The notes under the pieces are model-generated. The model did not search any database, was not told where the DNA came from, and saw only the letters and a list, made by a program, of their open reading frames with translations. From Hymenobacter busanensis (GTDB lineage Bacteria > Bacteroidota > Bacteroidia > Cytophagales > Hymenobacteraceae), in the NCBI RefSeq assembly GCF_008727865.1, contig NZ_VTWU01000009.1, positions 1 to 64,000 of the forward strand: a stretch of DNA of 64,000 nucleotides. The letters are read 5' to 3'. Positions within the stretch are counted from its first letter, which is position 1; every line of letters begins with the position of its first letter. Positions 27,772-37,701 of the stretch are shown in pieces. A program made the position numbers and the translations under genes.

Positions 27772-27823
27772 CATCCCGGAATTGTCTGATCCACCTCAGA
27801 CGATTTCGGGATGATTTGTTTTA
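27772..27823 (+). terminator. Terminator after the exported protein gene
   Basis: An 18-bp stem with two mismatches (27772-27789 with 27796-27813, arms starting CATCCCGGAATTG) is followed by ATTTGTTTTA. It lies 32 bp after the stop at 27740. Confidence 0.8.
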
Positions 27824-27858
27824 TGCCAATACAGGCTCCCCAGTCGGCTCTTATATTA

Positions 27859-29172
27859 TTATGGAGTCTTGGCTTGACTTGCGTTAGCACCTTGCAACTG
27901 CATAAAGCCCACCAACAGCTTGAACAGGCCGCCGAAACCGCTCAGCGGAAGCGTAGCACTTCGGTCCAGCACATCGTGGTAGAACGTTGGCTGCCCGCGC
28001 AGATACAGGAAGAAAGCCGGTACACCCGCCTCGGAGAAAGGATAATGATCGGAGTTGGCAGCGCGGCCGCGGGAGGCTAAGCCGGGCAGGAAGCGGCCGG
28101 CTTCGTTGAGCGTAACGAGCTGTTGGTAGGCGCGCTCGTGAATTCGCCCGTTTACGACCGTAGCCCCGTCTTGACCGGTGCCTTCCAAATCGAGATTTAG
28201 CAGAAACCGAATGCGTTCGAGTGGGAGTAAAGGGTGTTGCACAAAATAGCGGGAGCCCAGCAAGCCGGCTTCCTCGCCGCCAAATGCAACGAAGGCAATG
28301 GAATATGCCAGTCGGTTTTCGGGTTTGGCATAGTACTCGGCCAGTTCGAGCAGCATGGCCGTGCCGCTGGCGTTGTCGTTGGCGCCTGGGAAATACGTGC
28401 GGCGCCCCATGTGCCCGAGGTGGTCGTAGTGCGCGGTAACTACTAAAAACGAATCGGGCTGGGCTGTGCCGCGCAGAAAACCGGCTACGTTATGGGTCTG
28501 GTAATTGGCCGTAAGAGCCGCCGTTACTTCTATGGTTGCTTGTTGCGCGCCTTGCTGCGGCCAACTGCTGGCAAGCACCAGGAACTGCGGCTGCGGCTGT
28601 TGATGATCGGCCAGCGAAGCCGTGAGCTTAACCGGAACCAGCGTGATGCGGGCGGCCGCTTCGGCAATATGCTGGGCAAACGCAGCCGGTAACGTGCGCA
28701 GCCGGTCAGCGTCGCGCTGCCGCAGTATCAACACACGGTGTTGCAGCGGTTGCTGCAGAAACCGCTGCCCGGCGGCTTCATCGGTGAAGATGAGGGTGTC
28801 GAGCGTGGTGATTAGGCCTTGTACGGAACCGCCACCGGATTCGGGCTCCGCAATAAAGTCGAGGCCGGGCCGTAGGGCTTTGCCGTCGATGCGCAGGTGC
28901 ATGCGGTCCGGAAAGGTATTGACCGTAAGCAGGAAGGGTTGCTGAAAACCCGGGGCTAACGGTGTGAGGCCAATTTGCTGGAACCGCTTGGCCAAAAAGC
29001 GGGCCGCCTGCGTATCGCCGCCGCGCACGTAGCCCCGTCCGTGCAGGCGCGGGCTTGCCAGGTATTCGATGGTGCGCCGGACCCGGCGGAGGTCCTGGGC
29101 GCACACGGGAGCTGCCGCGCCGAGCCAGAGGCCCACAACCGCGAAAGCAAGGCTGGAATACCGACGGAGCAT
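27859..29172 (-). CDS. Exported M28 family zinc metallopeptidase
   Basis: A 437-residue protein with signal peptide 1-26 (AAPVCAQ), so periplasmic or secreted. A protease-associated-like segment lies at about 100-220. The M28 peptidase domain follows with all expected metal ligands visible: H248 in AHYDH, D266 in GANDNASG, E300 (general base) and E301 in GGEEAGLLGS, D328 in NLDLEG, and H376 in NSDHYPF. It should be an aminopeptidase using two zinc ions. ATG 29172 was chosen because it opens the signal peptide; a longer frame upstream reads through the vanZ-like gene. It starts 17 bp after vanZ and probably belongs to the gcvH-vanZ transcript. Confidence 0.92.
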   Translation of the reverse strand: MLRRYSSLAFAVVGLWLGAAAPVCAQDLRRVRRTIEYLASPRLHGRGYVRGGDTQAARFLAKRFQQIGLTPLAPGFQQPFLLTVNTFPDRMHLRIDGKALRPGLDFIAEPESGGGSVQGLITTLDTLIFTDEAAGQRFLQQPLQHRVLILRQRDADRLRTLPAAFAQHIAEAAARITLVPVKLTASLADHQQPQPQFLVLASSWPQQGAQQATIEVTAALTANYQTHNVAGFLRGTAQPDSFLVVTAHYDHLGHMGRRTYFPGANDNASGTAMLLELAEYYAKPENRLAYSIAFVAFGGEEAGLLGSRYFVQHPLLPLERIRFLLNLDLEGTGQDGATVVNGRIHERAYQQLVTLNEAGRFLPGLASRGRAANSDHYPFSEAGVPAFFLYLRGQPTFYHDVLDRSATLPLSGFGGLFKLLVGFMQLQGANASQAKTP

Positions 29173-29189
29173 GTCAGAACTCGTAAAAG

Positions 29190-29600
29190 TCAGGCCCAGT
29201 ACCGCTGCACGAGGCGCATCAGCCCCAGGCCAGCAACGGTGCCGAGGGTGTCGCTGATGACGTCGCTCCACTCGCCCATGCGGCCCAGATCCATTTGGGT
29301 TTGCAGCACCTCAATGAGCACGCCCAGCAGCGTGCAGCCCAGAAAGACGTGCCAAAAAGCCCGGCGACGCAAACGCGGGAAGCGTTCTTGTCGCCGGGCT
29401 GAGAAGACGTAGAGCACGGCCAGCACCAGAAATACGCCTGCGTGAGCTGCCGAGTCGAACGACAGCAGCTCCCAGTGCGGCATGGGCGGGATGCCATCGA
29501 GTGGGCTCAGAGTGAGCCACAGCACGATGAGCGTCCAGATGATGGGCAGGGCAACCCAGGCAGGCCGCCGCGCCGCCAAAGACGAAGCTGGTGCGGCCAT
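29190..29600 (-). CDS. VanZ-like family membrane protein
   Basis: A 136-residue protein with four membrane segments. It has the VanZ-like signature: TLIVLWLTLSPLDG in helix 1, then DSAAHAGVFLVLAVLYVF, GVLIEVLQTQMDLGRMGEWSD with its acidic loop, and a final helix. Family members are small inner-membrane proteins; the founding member gives low-level teicoplanin resistance, but most have no known role. It lies 14 bp after gcvH. A VanZ-like gene next to gcvH and sprA is a recurring arrangement in Bacteroidota. Confidence 0.9.
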   Translation of the reverse strand: MAAPASSLAARRPAWVALPIIWTLIVLWLTLSPLDGIPPMPHWELLSFDSAAHAGVFLVLAVLYVFSARRQERFPRLRRRAFWHVFLGCTLLGVLIEVLQTQMDLGRMGEWSDVISDTLGTVAGLGLMRLVQRYWA

Positions 29601-29614
29601 ACGCCAAGCGGGAA

Positions 29615-29995
29615 TTAAGCGCCTACTAGTTCGCCGTAGGCCTCGGCCGACAGCAGCGCGTCCACCTCAGCGGCATTGCCAACCGACATCTTGATCATCC
29701 ATCCGTCGCCGTAGGGGTCGGAGTTAACCAGCTCGGGCGAGTCACCCAGCTTGGAATTTACTTCGAGCACGGTGCCCGAGAGCGGGCTGAACAGGTCCGA
29801 TACCGTCTTGACGGCCTCTACGGTACCAAATACTTCGTCCTTGGCTACGTCCTTGTCAGCAGAGTCGATGTCGACGTACACGATGTCGCCGAGTTCTTTC
29901 TGGGCGAAATCGGTGATGCCAACGTAGGCAACGTCGCCTTCAACGCGGACCCACTCGTGTTCTTTCGTGTACTTCAGTTCGCTGGGGAGATTCAT
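29615..29995 (-). CDS. gcvH: Glycine cleavage system H protein
   Basis: A 126-residue lipoyl-carrier protein that shuttles the aminomethyl group between the P, T and L proteins of the glycine cleavage system. It begins [20 protein letters not shown]. The lipoylation motif is [18 protein letters not shown] with the modified lysine at K63. The C-terminus has [11 protein letters not shown]. Length is typical. ATG 29995 was chosen over an upstream frame extension. The genes for the P, T and L proteins are not in the window. A perfect -7 box lies about 60 bp upstream, so gcvH-vanZ-peptidase has a promoter separate from sprA. Confidence 0.96.
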   Translation of the reverse strand: MNLPSELKYTKEHEWVRVEGDVAYVGITDFAQKELGDIVYVDIDSADKDVAKDEVFGTVEAVKTVSDLFSPLSGTVLEVNSKLGDSPELVNSDPYGDGWMIKMSVGNAAEVDALLSAEAYGELVGA

Positions 29996-30055
29996 AAAAC
30001 GCGCAACAAAGCAAATGAGGAAACTTCGACAACGGCCGCTCAAAGCGGCGCGGGC

Positions 30056-30063
30056 CAAAGGTA
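30056..30063 (-). promoter_or_regulatory. -7 element of the gcvH operon
   Basis: On the minus strand TACCTTTG matches TAnnTTTG exactly, about 60 bp before the gcvH start and just past the sprA terminator. Confidence 0.6.
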
Positions 30064-30086
30064 AGGCATAGCGGCATTGCCCGGTA

Positions 30087-30142
30087 CAAAAAATCGGCGG
30101 GCGGAGCCGCTTCCACCAAGGAAACTACTCCGCCCGCCGATT
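30087..30142 (-). terminator. Terminator of sprA
   Basis: On the minus strand a long stem (TCGGCGGGCGGAG paired with CTCCGCCCGCCGA) with a loop of about 22 bases is followed by TTTTTTG. It lies 18 bp after the sprA stop. Confidence 0.88.
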
Positions 30143-30159
30143 ATTGCCGCTTTCTGGGG

Positions 30160-33100
30160 CTATTGCGTGATGCTGTAGCGCAACTGAATACCGCCTTCGG
30201 TGGTCACGTTGCGGAACGACCCGCTCACGCGCGGCTCGGAAATATTGCGCGTAAAGAAGAATTGGATGTTCAGGCGCTGATCGATCATGTAGTCGATGGT
30301 GGGGCGCAGCTGCACTTGGCGGTTGCCGTTGGTTTCCTTTTCTTCCGTAATACCGCCGCTGGCATTCGGGTCGTCGATGGAGGTGGGCTGCACCACGTTC
30401 AGGATGCTGCGCTGCACCGTGGACGTGTTGCGGATGGAAAGGTCAAGGCGCACGTTCAGCTCGTTGCGGAGCACGCGCTGCTCGCCGCCGATGCGGAACG
30501 GAATGCGGAAGCGGTTGGTGGTGTAGCCGAGGCCAATGGTAGCGCTCTGCGAGCGAAGCTCCGTAATCTGCGCGTTGGTGGTGTTGAGCACCACGTTGCG
30601 GTCGATGGAGTAGTCGGCGCGGCCGTTGAACTTCTCGGTGGTCTGGAAGTTCACCCCGATCAGCGGCGACATCCGTTCGCTGATGCTGGCCTGGTTGACG
30701 ACGTAGTACGGAATCAGCTGCCCATCGACGTTGGTTTTGGTAGCCAAGAACTCGGGTTCTTCCTGGTACTGCGTGGCCGTGGTGTAGCTCAGAATGCGGT
30801 ATTCCGAGGAGTAGGCGTGCGTAAGCGACACCGAGCGGAAGTACTGCTTGAAGAACGGCACCTCGCTCAACCCGTTGTAGTCGATGCGCCAGTTGGGCAG
30901 CGGAATCACGCCGAAGGGGTTAAATTTCTTGGGCTTGTAGCTTTCCGACGAGCGGCCCTGGTAGGCATCGAGGAAAGCGGGAATGAGTACGTCCTGCGAG
31001 TTGAAGCCGTAGATGCCTGCCCGGTTGGCCGACTGCAGCCGTTGGCGCACCGTGTTGCGGTTGTTCACAAACTGCCCAAACGCAGCCGACTCCTTGCTCT
31101 TGTTCCAGTCGCCAAACAGGGTTTGGAGCGAGAAGAACGACGAGCTGAACGAGCCCGACCCCAGCGGAATCAGGTCGGCCAACTGCCCGTTGCCGAGCGG
31201 CTGCAGCGTTACCGAATCGACGGCGAGGCGGTAGAACGTTTCGCGGTTGCGCACTTTCTGACGGCGCGCGTCGAGCTGAATGTTGAAGTTGCGGAACGGC
31301 TCGAGTGCCGTGCGCAGGTTCAGGTTTTCGGTTTCGAGGGAGCTGAGCGGGGTGTTCAGCAGGTCGCTTCGGTCGGTGTACCAGCCGTTGGCCTGGGCAC
31401 GCCGGTACAGGTCGCCCAGCTCGTACTGCTGACCCAGAATGAACGGCACGCCCGGCGCGTCGAAGGCATCGTTGAGGCCGAAGAAACGCGTTTTGGGCAG
31501 GTAGCCGGGCAGCAGCGTGCCGGCCGTGCGGGCGTAGGTAAAGTTCAGCGAACGGGCCGTCATCAAGGAGCGCAACACAGCTTTCAGGAACCGCAGTTGG
31601 TTGGTTGTGTCGGCCTCGGCTTTGCCGGCCGTTTCGGTGCGAGCCGGCGTGCCCAGGCTGCCGGCCGGGTCGTTAAGCGAACGGCCTTTGCGGAGCTTAT
31701 CCAGTGCGCCGCCTTGGCTGGGGCGCTGGCCGGGAGGCGGCGCGTTGTTGATGATGTTGAGGAACTTGACCTTGTTGTAGAGCTTCACCAAGTCGATGCG
31801 GCCGTTGAGGCTCACATCCTGGTTGTTCTGGATAGTGTTGCCCAGGTTCACGGCCACGGTGGCCGTGTCGGAGAGGCCGGTGCCGGGCTTGGGGGCCCGA
31901 ATGGCCGTGGAGGCCGCCTGCCAGGTGTAATTGGCGGCGTAGCGGGCATCGGCGCTCAACCAGTCGGTCAAGGGGAACTTGTCGAGCGGCAGGCGGTAGG
32001 TGAGGGCTGCCGTTTGGTTGAAGTTGGTGGTACGGCCACCCTGCTGCAGGTTTTTCTTGAGCGCGGCGCGGTTGGCGCGCGCCTGCGGGCTGTCGTCGAT
32101 GGTACTGCCCACGCCTTCGTCTACACTGCTGCGGTTGGTGGCGGTGTAGTCAAAAATGAGGCTCTTGGTCAGGTCCCACTTCAGGTCGTAGATGCGGTTC
32201 AGGAAGAAGCTCTTCTGGAACACCCCCGGAATGCCGGCCGTGGTGGGCACTTGGCCGGGCGCAAACGTGCGCTGCAGGTACCGCTCGTTGTAGCGGCGGT
32301 CGAGGTCGGCGCGGAAGGCAAAGCGCGAGGGCAGGGGCGTGAAGTTCAGCTCCTGCAAAAACTTCAGGTAAGGCGAGTTCAGGGCCTGCACCTTGCTCAG
32401 GGGCGTGTAGTTTTTGGGCGTGGGCTGGTAGGTGTAGGCCAACGCGCCGGTGTAGGTGCGGGTGAAGTCGCGGTCGGTGGCAATGTCAGTGTAAAGGCGC
32501 TCCGTCAGCGAGTAGCTTAAGGCCAGGTTTTCGGGGTCGTAGGGCTTGGGCTTGCGGTCGGGGTTGGCCGTGGCCGAGCGTTCCTTGCGCACGTTGAGCA
32601 GACTGATGGAGCGGCTGCGCAGCTGCGTGGTTACCTCGCGCCGGTAGTTGGCGCGGTCGGCATCGGTTTCAAACTTCTGCAACGACTGCGTGAGCTTAGT
32701 GTCGGGGTCGAGCGGGTCGTACTGGGGCGAGCGGCTTTCCTGGCCGGCTTGCAGCAGCACCGGCACGCGCAGGTTCAGCTTTTCGGGCAGGAACTTCTCG
32801 GCCGCCACGGCCGCGTTGATGTCGCCGCGCGCCACGTTTTCGAGGGAACGTTGCGAAGGTTTGTCCTGCAACGAGCCAAAGCCAACCGACATGTAGGAGC
32901 CGGTGGCCGTGATGTTGGCCACGTCGGCGAGCTTGGTGTTGAAGCGCGCCGTAGCCGCCCAGCCGTCGGTGTTGTCGAAGTCCTTCACGCGCAGCTCGTC
33001 GGCCCACAAGCACACCGATTTGGTGGGGCCGCCGCCGCTGGGGCCGTCGGCCGGGTTCAGCACGCCAATCATGGCGCCCTGCACCGCGCTCAGGTCGGGG

Positions 33101-36100
33101 TTGCCGAGGATGGTGATGGTGGCGTTGACCACCGTGCCGTCGGGCAGCGTAACGGGGCGCGACACCACGTACGGAATCAGCAGGCTGGCACCGGCCTGGT
33201 TGCGGCGGGCCTTGGCGTCGATCAGGTCCTGCAGGCCCAGGTCAATTTCGTTTTGCAGCGGCCAGATGTCGCGTTGCGTCAGGCCCGAGCCGGGCTGGGT
33301 AATCTTCAGCGGCAGCGAGTATTCGTAGTAGTTCTGGGTGTAGTCGGTGCCGAGGCGAATGAAACCGCGCACCTCGCCGTCCTGCACGTTGGTTTCGCTT
33401 TCGGCATGCAAAAACAGCTTCAGGCGCTTGTAGCGCAGCATATTCAGGTTCACGTTTTTGTAGGCGGCCTTAGCGTAGCCGTCCTCCAGGCCTTCCACGC
33501 ACAGGCGCAACGACTGCTCGTTCTGCTGGCGGTTCACCGTGCTCGACCCGTACTCTTTGTCGCGCACAATGTCGGGCGGCTCCACGTAGGGAATGGCGTC
33601 GCTGGCAGCCGACGAGCGGCCGTTTTCTTCCACGCTCACCGTCGACACGGCAAACGAAATAGCGTCGTCGAGCACGTTTACGCCTTGCAGGTTGGGCTGT
33701 GAAATCACGCCCAGGTAGCGGCGCCACTGGTTGGCCAGAAACTGGAATTGCAGCATGCGCAGCACCACGGGGTCCTCAAAACCGGTGAGGTACATGCGCA
33801 CGAAGCGGATGGACTTGAACCCGAACGGCTGGTTGTTGTTGCCCACGATGCCCGAGGGCGTGCGAATCGGAATGCGGAACTGGTACCATGATACCTCGTC
33901 GCCGTTCACCGTGTTCGTCACCTTGTCGATGATGTAGTTCTCGCCCACCCGCAGTTGGCCGGGTTCCAGCGGCACGCGGTACTCGTAGTAACGCTCCGTC
34001 TCGTTGAGCACGTTGTCGCGGTTCAGGTCTTCCTTGTCGGGGAAGGCCGTGGAGCTTTGCGTGCCGCTCTCGCGCGAGTTGCCCTCCATGCCGTTGAAGT
34101 TCTTGTACCGGCCCAGAATCTTGGTGTTGCTGTTCAGGTACGAGCCGTCGAGGTGGTGGCGGAAGTCGTCGGCCGAGGGGTCGGCCACGTTGGCGTAGCC
34201 GGGAATGTTGTTAAAGAATTCCTGCTCCTCGGTCGAGGTTTTTCCGTCGAGGCCAATGTCCTGCCGGGCCCGGCCGCCGGGGGCAGTGCTAAAAGCGTCG
34301 GTCAGGAATTGCTGCCGCGTGGCCAGGCCGTAGGGCGAGGCCTGCGTGATGTTCGGAATCTGGGAAGCGTCTTCGCTGCCGTCGGGCAGGCCGTTCTCAA
34401 ACTCGTTGAGGCCGTCCTTGAGCACGTCTTCCGAAATGGTGCCGAGGTTGAAATACAGCTCGCCGCCGGTGCGCGGGGCCGAAGGCGGGTTCTGCGAGTC
34501 GTCGATGAGGTTGTTGCCGTTCTGGCTCTGAATGAACGGGTCCATCAGCCAGAATTCGATGTACTCCACGTTGGCGTTGTCGAAATCGGTATCGAAGGTG
34601 ATTTCGCGCGAAATGCCGCCGTAGTGCTGCCGCCGGTTCACGTCGGTCAGAAACTGGCCGTCGGCCGAAATGCGGGGGCTGAGGTTGTACTGGCCCCGCT
34701 CGCGGGGGTAATAAGCCAGGTCAAACGTGTTTTCGTAGCTGTTGCCGATGGCGCCGTTGTCGCGGTTCGGGAAGACCTCGTTGCGCGGCACGCCGCGGGT
34801 GTAGTGGTTTTTCAGCGACGGGTCGTCGGCCCCAATGTTGTTGGGCTTGCTCGTGCCGTTGGTGTAGTACGTCTGGTCGATGGTGTACCAGGCCAGCTTG
34901 GCGCGGTTGTAGTTGGCCGCCAGGCCCGGCAAGGTTCCGCCCGGCACCACGGCCGGCGTACTGGCCAGGCGCCATGCCGTATTCGAGGTTAGGCCCGAGA
35001 GGGAATAGGGCGTACGTGCATTCTCGAAGTCGTCGAGGTACGATACGCCGTTTTCGCCGCGGCCCAGCTGCGACTTGCCCGGCACCAGCTGCGCAAACTC
35101 GCCGCTGAACGCCACCGACGACGGCGCCTTCGTGTTCACGAAGGGCAGCATGTCGAGGTATTTGGTGAGCACGCGCGAGTCGCGGCGCAGGCTCATGTCG
35201 AGGCCGTACATGGTGTTGTTGCCCGGCTCTTCACCCAAACTCACCCGGTTGATGCCCGGCGCCTGGTTTTCGAGCAGGTGCAGAATGGTGCCGCCGAAGT
35301 TGATGTCCTCGCTCAACTTGTAGTCGAAACGGGTGCCCAGCAGCTTGCGGGGCAGCACCTGCACCACGGCGTCGCGCTCAAACTCCACCCGCAACTCGGC
35401 GGCCGAGTTCAGGTAGCTCTGGTTGAGAATCTTGACCTTCGCCTGGTCGTAGAATACTTGGTAATCGGCGCCTTCCTGCAGCAGCGTGGAGCCCGAATAC
35501 ACGCGCACCGAACCCTCTGGCACCCGAATGCCGGGCAGCGTAATTTCGTCGGTGGCGGTGGCCGAGTACTTGCCTTTCAGGTAAAACTTGTCCTTCTCCT
35601 GCACCTGCGCCGCATCCGACTGCACCCGCGTGTACAGCTCCTGGTACACGTACTTGTCGATGAGCGGCTTCTCGGTCACCGGGTCGAAGCGCGCCCGCAG
35701 GTAGCTGCCGTAGGGCTCTACCACCGGGAAAATGATGCGCCCGAACGTGGGGTCCACCGTCAGGCCCTGCAGAAAGTCGAAGTTGCCGTCGGCCGGCCGG
35801 TCGTTGTTGGGGTTCACGTTGTCCAGGTTCAGCACCTGGTTCAGCGGAATGTTCTGCACCTGCTGGCCTTCTTTCAACGACAGCAGGTCCACGCCCGTCG
35901 CATCGTCTTTGTAGATGATGTCCATCTGGAACTTGTCGCGGCTCAGCTGCGAGGCGTTCAGCGAATAGATGTTCTTCATCATCAGGTCGAACACCGGCAG
36001 GTTGCCCGTCGCCAGGTTCTTGTTGAGGCGGTTCTGGGTCGAGTCGGCCTGGGCCACGCCGGGCGTGGTCGAGCGCAGCATCTTCAGAAACACCACGTCT

Positions 36101-37662
36101 TCGTCGCCCACGTTGGCGTAGTCGTCCACCAGCTCGCCCACCTTGTAGGGGCGGCCGTTGAACATATACTCGTACGACACCGCCAGCACCTGCTCGGGCA
36201 ACAGCGGCGTGTTCAGCGACAGGTAGCCCAGCTGGGCGTTGAAGGTATATTCGCTGGTGTTCAGCTTGCGGGCCCGCACGCGCTCAAAATCCACGCTTTT
36301 CTGCAGGCCCAAGCCGTTCAAAAAAGCATCGACGCCAGCCCCCGAGTTGGTTCGGTCGCCGGTGCGCACTTGGCTGAAAAGCTGGTTTGCGGTGTTGCTG
36401 GCCGGCGTGGTAGCCTGCGGATTGCTGCCCAGGATGTTGCCCCGGTAGGTGCGCAGCGGCTCGGCAATGTCTTGCAGGGCCACCACATTGCGCAGGTTAT
36501 CGGTGGTGCGGTTGTCGTTGGTAATGTATACCTCCAGGCGGCGGATTTCCACCCCGCTCTGCACCGTGGGCAGGTTGCGCAGCACGTTGTCGTACCGGTC
36601 GCGGAAATACTGCGAGAGGAAGAAGTGACGGTTGGCTTCGTAGTCGCTGGCCTTCACCTCGAAGTTGCGGCTCTGGGACCCGTTCTGCACCCGAATTTCA
36701 TCGGCGGTGCCGCGCATGGTAGCGGCCACGCTGGTCACGGCCAGCTTGCCGAACTGCATCTGCACCTTGGCACCAAACAGGTTTTGCCCGCCCTGCATGA
36801 GCGAGTTGTTGAGGGGCAGACTCACGTTGCCCATCTCCACCTTCCGAATGATGTCGGTGTCGTAGCCCGTGAAGTCAGCCTTGATCTGGTTTTCGAAGTC
36901 GAAGGCCGCGCGGGTGTCGTAGTTGAAGAGAATCTTCAGCTTGTCGCCGATCTGCCCGGTCAGGTTCAGGTTGAAGTTCTGCTGAAACTGAAAGTCGCCG
37001 TTGGTGCGCTGGCGCAGCGTCAGAGCTGGGTTGTCGTTGAAATTCTGGCGCCAGCCCAGCGAAATGGTGGCCGAGCCGTTGGGCCGAATGTCAATAAAGT
37101 CGCCGCCGAAAATGCGGCCCAGGCCCGGCGCTAGGTAAATCTTCGGAATCAGGCGCTTGGAGGCCGGGGAACCGGTTTCGCCCGCCACCGTGCCTTCCGA
37201 CTTGGTGCGGAAGTAGTTGCGAATGGCCTGCTGCTGCTGCAGGCGCTGAAACTCGTCGTACGACACGCGGGCCGGGTCGCGGTAGTCCACGTCGGTGCCC
37301 ACGTTTTCCTCCACGTCCACAAAATCGAGTGAGTCGCCCACCGTCACCTGCCGCTTCACGTTCGAGGGCAAAGGCAGAATAAAGGGCGAGCGGCGGCGCT
37401 CCGACAAGAAGTTGCCGGGGCGGTCGGAGGGAGCTACGCGCGGGCGCCGGCTGGGCCGGTAGCGCGTGGTGTCGCCCACCACGGGGCGGGTGGTGTCGGG
37501 CAGCGCCCGCAGCAACGGCCCACTATGGCCGGCTTCGAGCCAGCTCCAGAGCTGCGAGAAAGCAAAACCGCGTCCGCCGACCGGTTCAGCCTGCGACCAC
37601 CAGGCCAGCAGCGACGCAGCAACGACGGAGAGGGCGGTGAAGGACTTCTTACCGGAGTTCAA
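30160..37662 (-). CDS. sprA: T9SS outer-membrane translocon protein SprA
   Basis: A 2500-residue protein, close to the length of known SprA proteins, which form the very large single-chain beta-barrel through which T9SS cargo crosses the outer membrane. Seen: an N-terminal export signal (SFTALSVVAASLLAWWSQA), a short proline-rich linker, then sprA family sequence (RLIPKIYLAPGLGRIFGGDF, DIRPNGSATISLGWRQNFND, FNYDTRAAFDFENQIK) and long runs of amphipathic strands to the C-terminus (GGIQLRYSITQ). There is no ATG in frame near the start. TTG 37662 is the best start because it opens the signal peptide, and all upstream codons within the gap to ruvA lack ATG or GTG. It lies 39 bp after ruvA and is followed by a strong terminator and gcvH. 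The five sorting-domain proteins in this window are its likely cargo. Confidence 0.95.
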   Translation of the reverse strand: MNSGKKSFTALSVVAASLLAWWSQAEPVGGRGFAFSQLWSWLEAGHSGPLLRALPDTTRPVVGDTTRYRPSRRPRVAPSDRPGNFLSERRRSPFILPLPSNVKRQVTVGDSLDFVDVEENVGTDVDYRDPARVSYDEFQRLQQQQAIRNYFRTKSEGTVAGETGSPASKRLIPKIYLAPGLGRIFGGDFIDIRPNGSATISLGWRQNFNDNPALTLRQRTNGDFQFQQNFNLNLTGQIGDKLKILFNYDTRAAFDFENQIKADFTGYDTDIIRKVEMGNVSLPLNNSLMQGGQNLFGAKVQMQFGKLAVTSVAATMRGTADEIRVQNGSQSRNFEVKASDYEANRHFFLSQYFRDRYDNVLRNLPTVQSGVEIRRLEVYITNDNRTTDNLRNVVALQDIAEPLRTYRGNILGSNPQATTPASNTANQLFSQVRTGDRTNSGAGVDAFLNGLGLQKSVDFERVRARKLNTSEYTFNAQLGYLSLNTPLLPEQVLAVSYEYMFNGRPYKVGELVDDYANVGDEDVVFLKMLRSTTPGVAQADSTQNRLNKNLATGNLPVFDLMMKNIYSLNASQLSRDKFQMDIIYKDDATGVDLLSLKEGQQVQNIPLNQVLNLDNVNPNNDRPADGNFDFLQGLTVDPTFGRIIFPVVEPYGSYLRARFDPVTEKPLIDKYVYQELYTRVQSDAAQVQEKDKFYLKGKYSATATDEITLPGIRVPEGSVRVYSGSTLLQEGADYQVFYDQAKVKILNQSYLNSAAELRVEFERDAVVQVLPRKLLGTRFDYKLSEDINFGGTILHLLENQAPGINRVSLGEEPGNNTMYGLDMSLRRDSRVLTKYLDMLPFVNTKAPSSVAFSGEFAQLVPGKSQLGRGENGVSYLDDFENARTPYSLSGLTSNTAWRLASTPAVVPGGTLPGLAANYNRAKLAWYTIDQTYYTNGTSKPNNIGADDPSLKNHYTRGVPRNEVFPNRDNGAIGNSYENTFDLAYYPRERGQYNLSPRISADGQFLTDVNRRQHYGGISREITFDTDFDNANVEYIEFWLMDPFIQSQNGNNLIDDSQNPPSAPRTGGELYFNLGTISEDVLKDGLNEFENGLPDGSEDASQIPNITQASPYGLATRQQFLTDAFSTAPGGRARQDIGLDGKTSTEEQEFFNNIPGYANVADPSADDFRHHLDGSYLNSNTKILGRYKNFNGMEGNSRESGTQSSTAFPDKEDLNRDNVLNETERYYEYRVPLEPGQLRVGENYIIDKVTNTVNGDEVSWYQFRIPIRTPSGIVGNNNQPFGFKSIRFVRMYLTGFEDPVVLRMLQFQFLANQWRRYLGVISQPNLQGVNVLDDAISFAVSTVSVEENGRSSAASDAIPYVEPPDIVRDKEYGSSTVNRQQNEQSLRLCVEGLEDGYAKAAYKNVNLNMLRYKRLKLFLHAESETNVQDGEVRGFIRLGTDYTQNYYEYSLPLKITQPGSGLTQRDIWPLQNEIDLGLQDLIDAKARRNQAGASLLIPYVVSRPVTLPDGTVVNATITILGNPDLSAVQGAMIGVLNPADGPSGGGPTKSVCLWADELRVKDFDNTDGWAATARFNTKLADVANITATGSYMSVGFGSLQDKPSQRSLENVARGDINAAVAAEKFLPEKLNLRVPVLLQAGQESRSPQYDPLDPDTKLTQSLQKFETDADRANYRREVTTQLRSRSISLLNVRKERSATANPDRKPKPYDPENLALSYSLTERLYTDIATDRDFTRTYTGALAYTYQPTPKNYTPLSKVQALNSPYLKFLQELNFTPLPSRFAFRADLDRRYNERYLQRTFAPGQVPTTAGIPGVFQKSFFLNRIYDLKWDLTKSLIFDYTATNRSSVDEGVGSTIDDSPQARANRAALKKNLQQGGRTTNFNQTAALTYRLPLDKFPLTDWLSADARYAANYTWQAASTAIRAPKPGTGLSDTATVAVNLGNTIQNNQDVSLNGRIDLVKLYNKVKFLNIINNAPPPGQRPSQGGALDKLRKGRSLNDPAGSLGTPARTETAGKAEADTTNQLRFLKAVLRSLMTARSLNFTYARTAGTLLPGYLPKTRFFGLNDAFDAPGVPFILGQQYELGDLYRRAQANGWYTDRSDLLNTPLSSLETENLNLRTALEPFRNFNIQLDARRQKVRNRETFYRLAVDSVTLQPLGNGQLADLIPLGSGSFSSSFFSLQTLFGDWNKSKESAAFGQFVNNRNTVRQRLQSANRAGIYGFNSQDVLIPAFLDAYQGRSSESYKPKKFNPFGVIPLPNWRIDYNGLSEVPFFKQYFRSVSLTHAYSSEYRILSYTTATQYQEEPEFLATKTNVDGQLIPYYVVNQASISERMSPLIGVNFQTTEKFNGRADYSIDRNVVLNTTNAQITELRSQSATIGLGYTTNRFRIPFRIGGEQRVLRNELNVRLDLSIRNTSTVQRSILNVVQPTSIDDPNASGGITEEKETNGNRQVQLRPTIDYMIDQRLNIQFFFTRNISEPRVSGSFRNVTTEGGIQLRYSITQ

Positions 37663-37701
37663 GAAAGAGGAAGGTAAAATGGAGTCAGCAGCAGCAAGAA
37701 G

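Noticed and set aside
30163-32520. Long open frame on the plus strand inside sprA (785 codons)
   Set aside because: It lies opposite a clear sprA gene; the sequence is Val/Gly/His-rich without domains, as expected from the reverse strand of a GC-rich gene.
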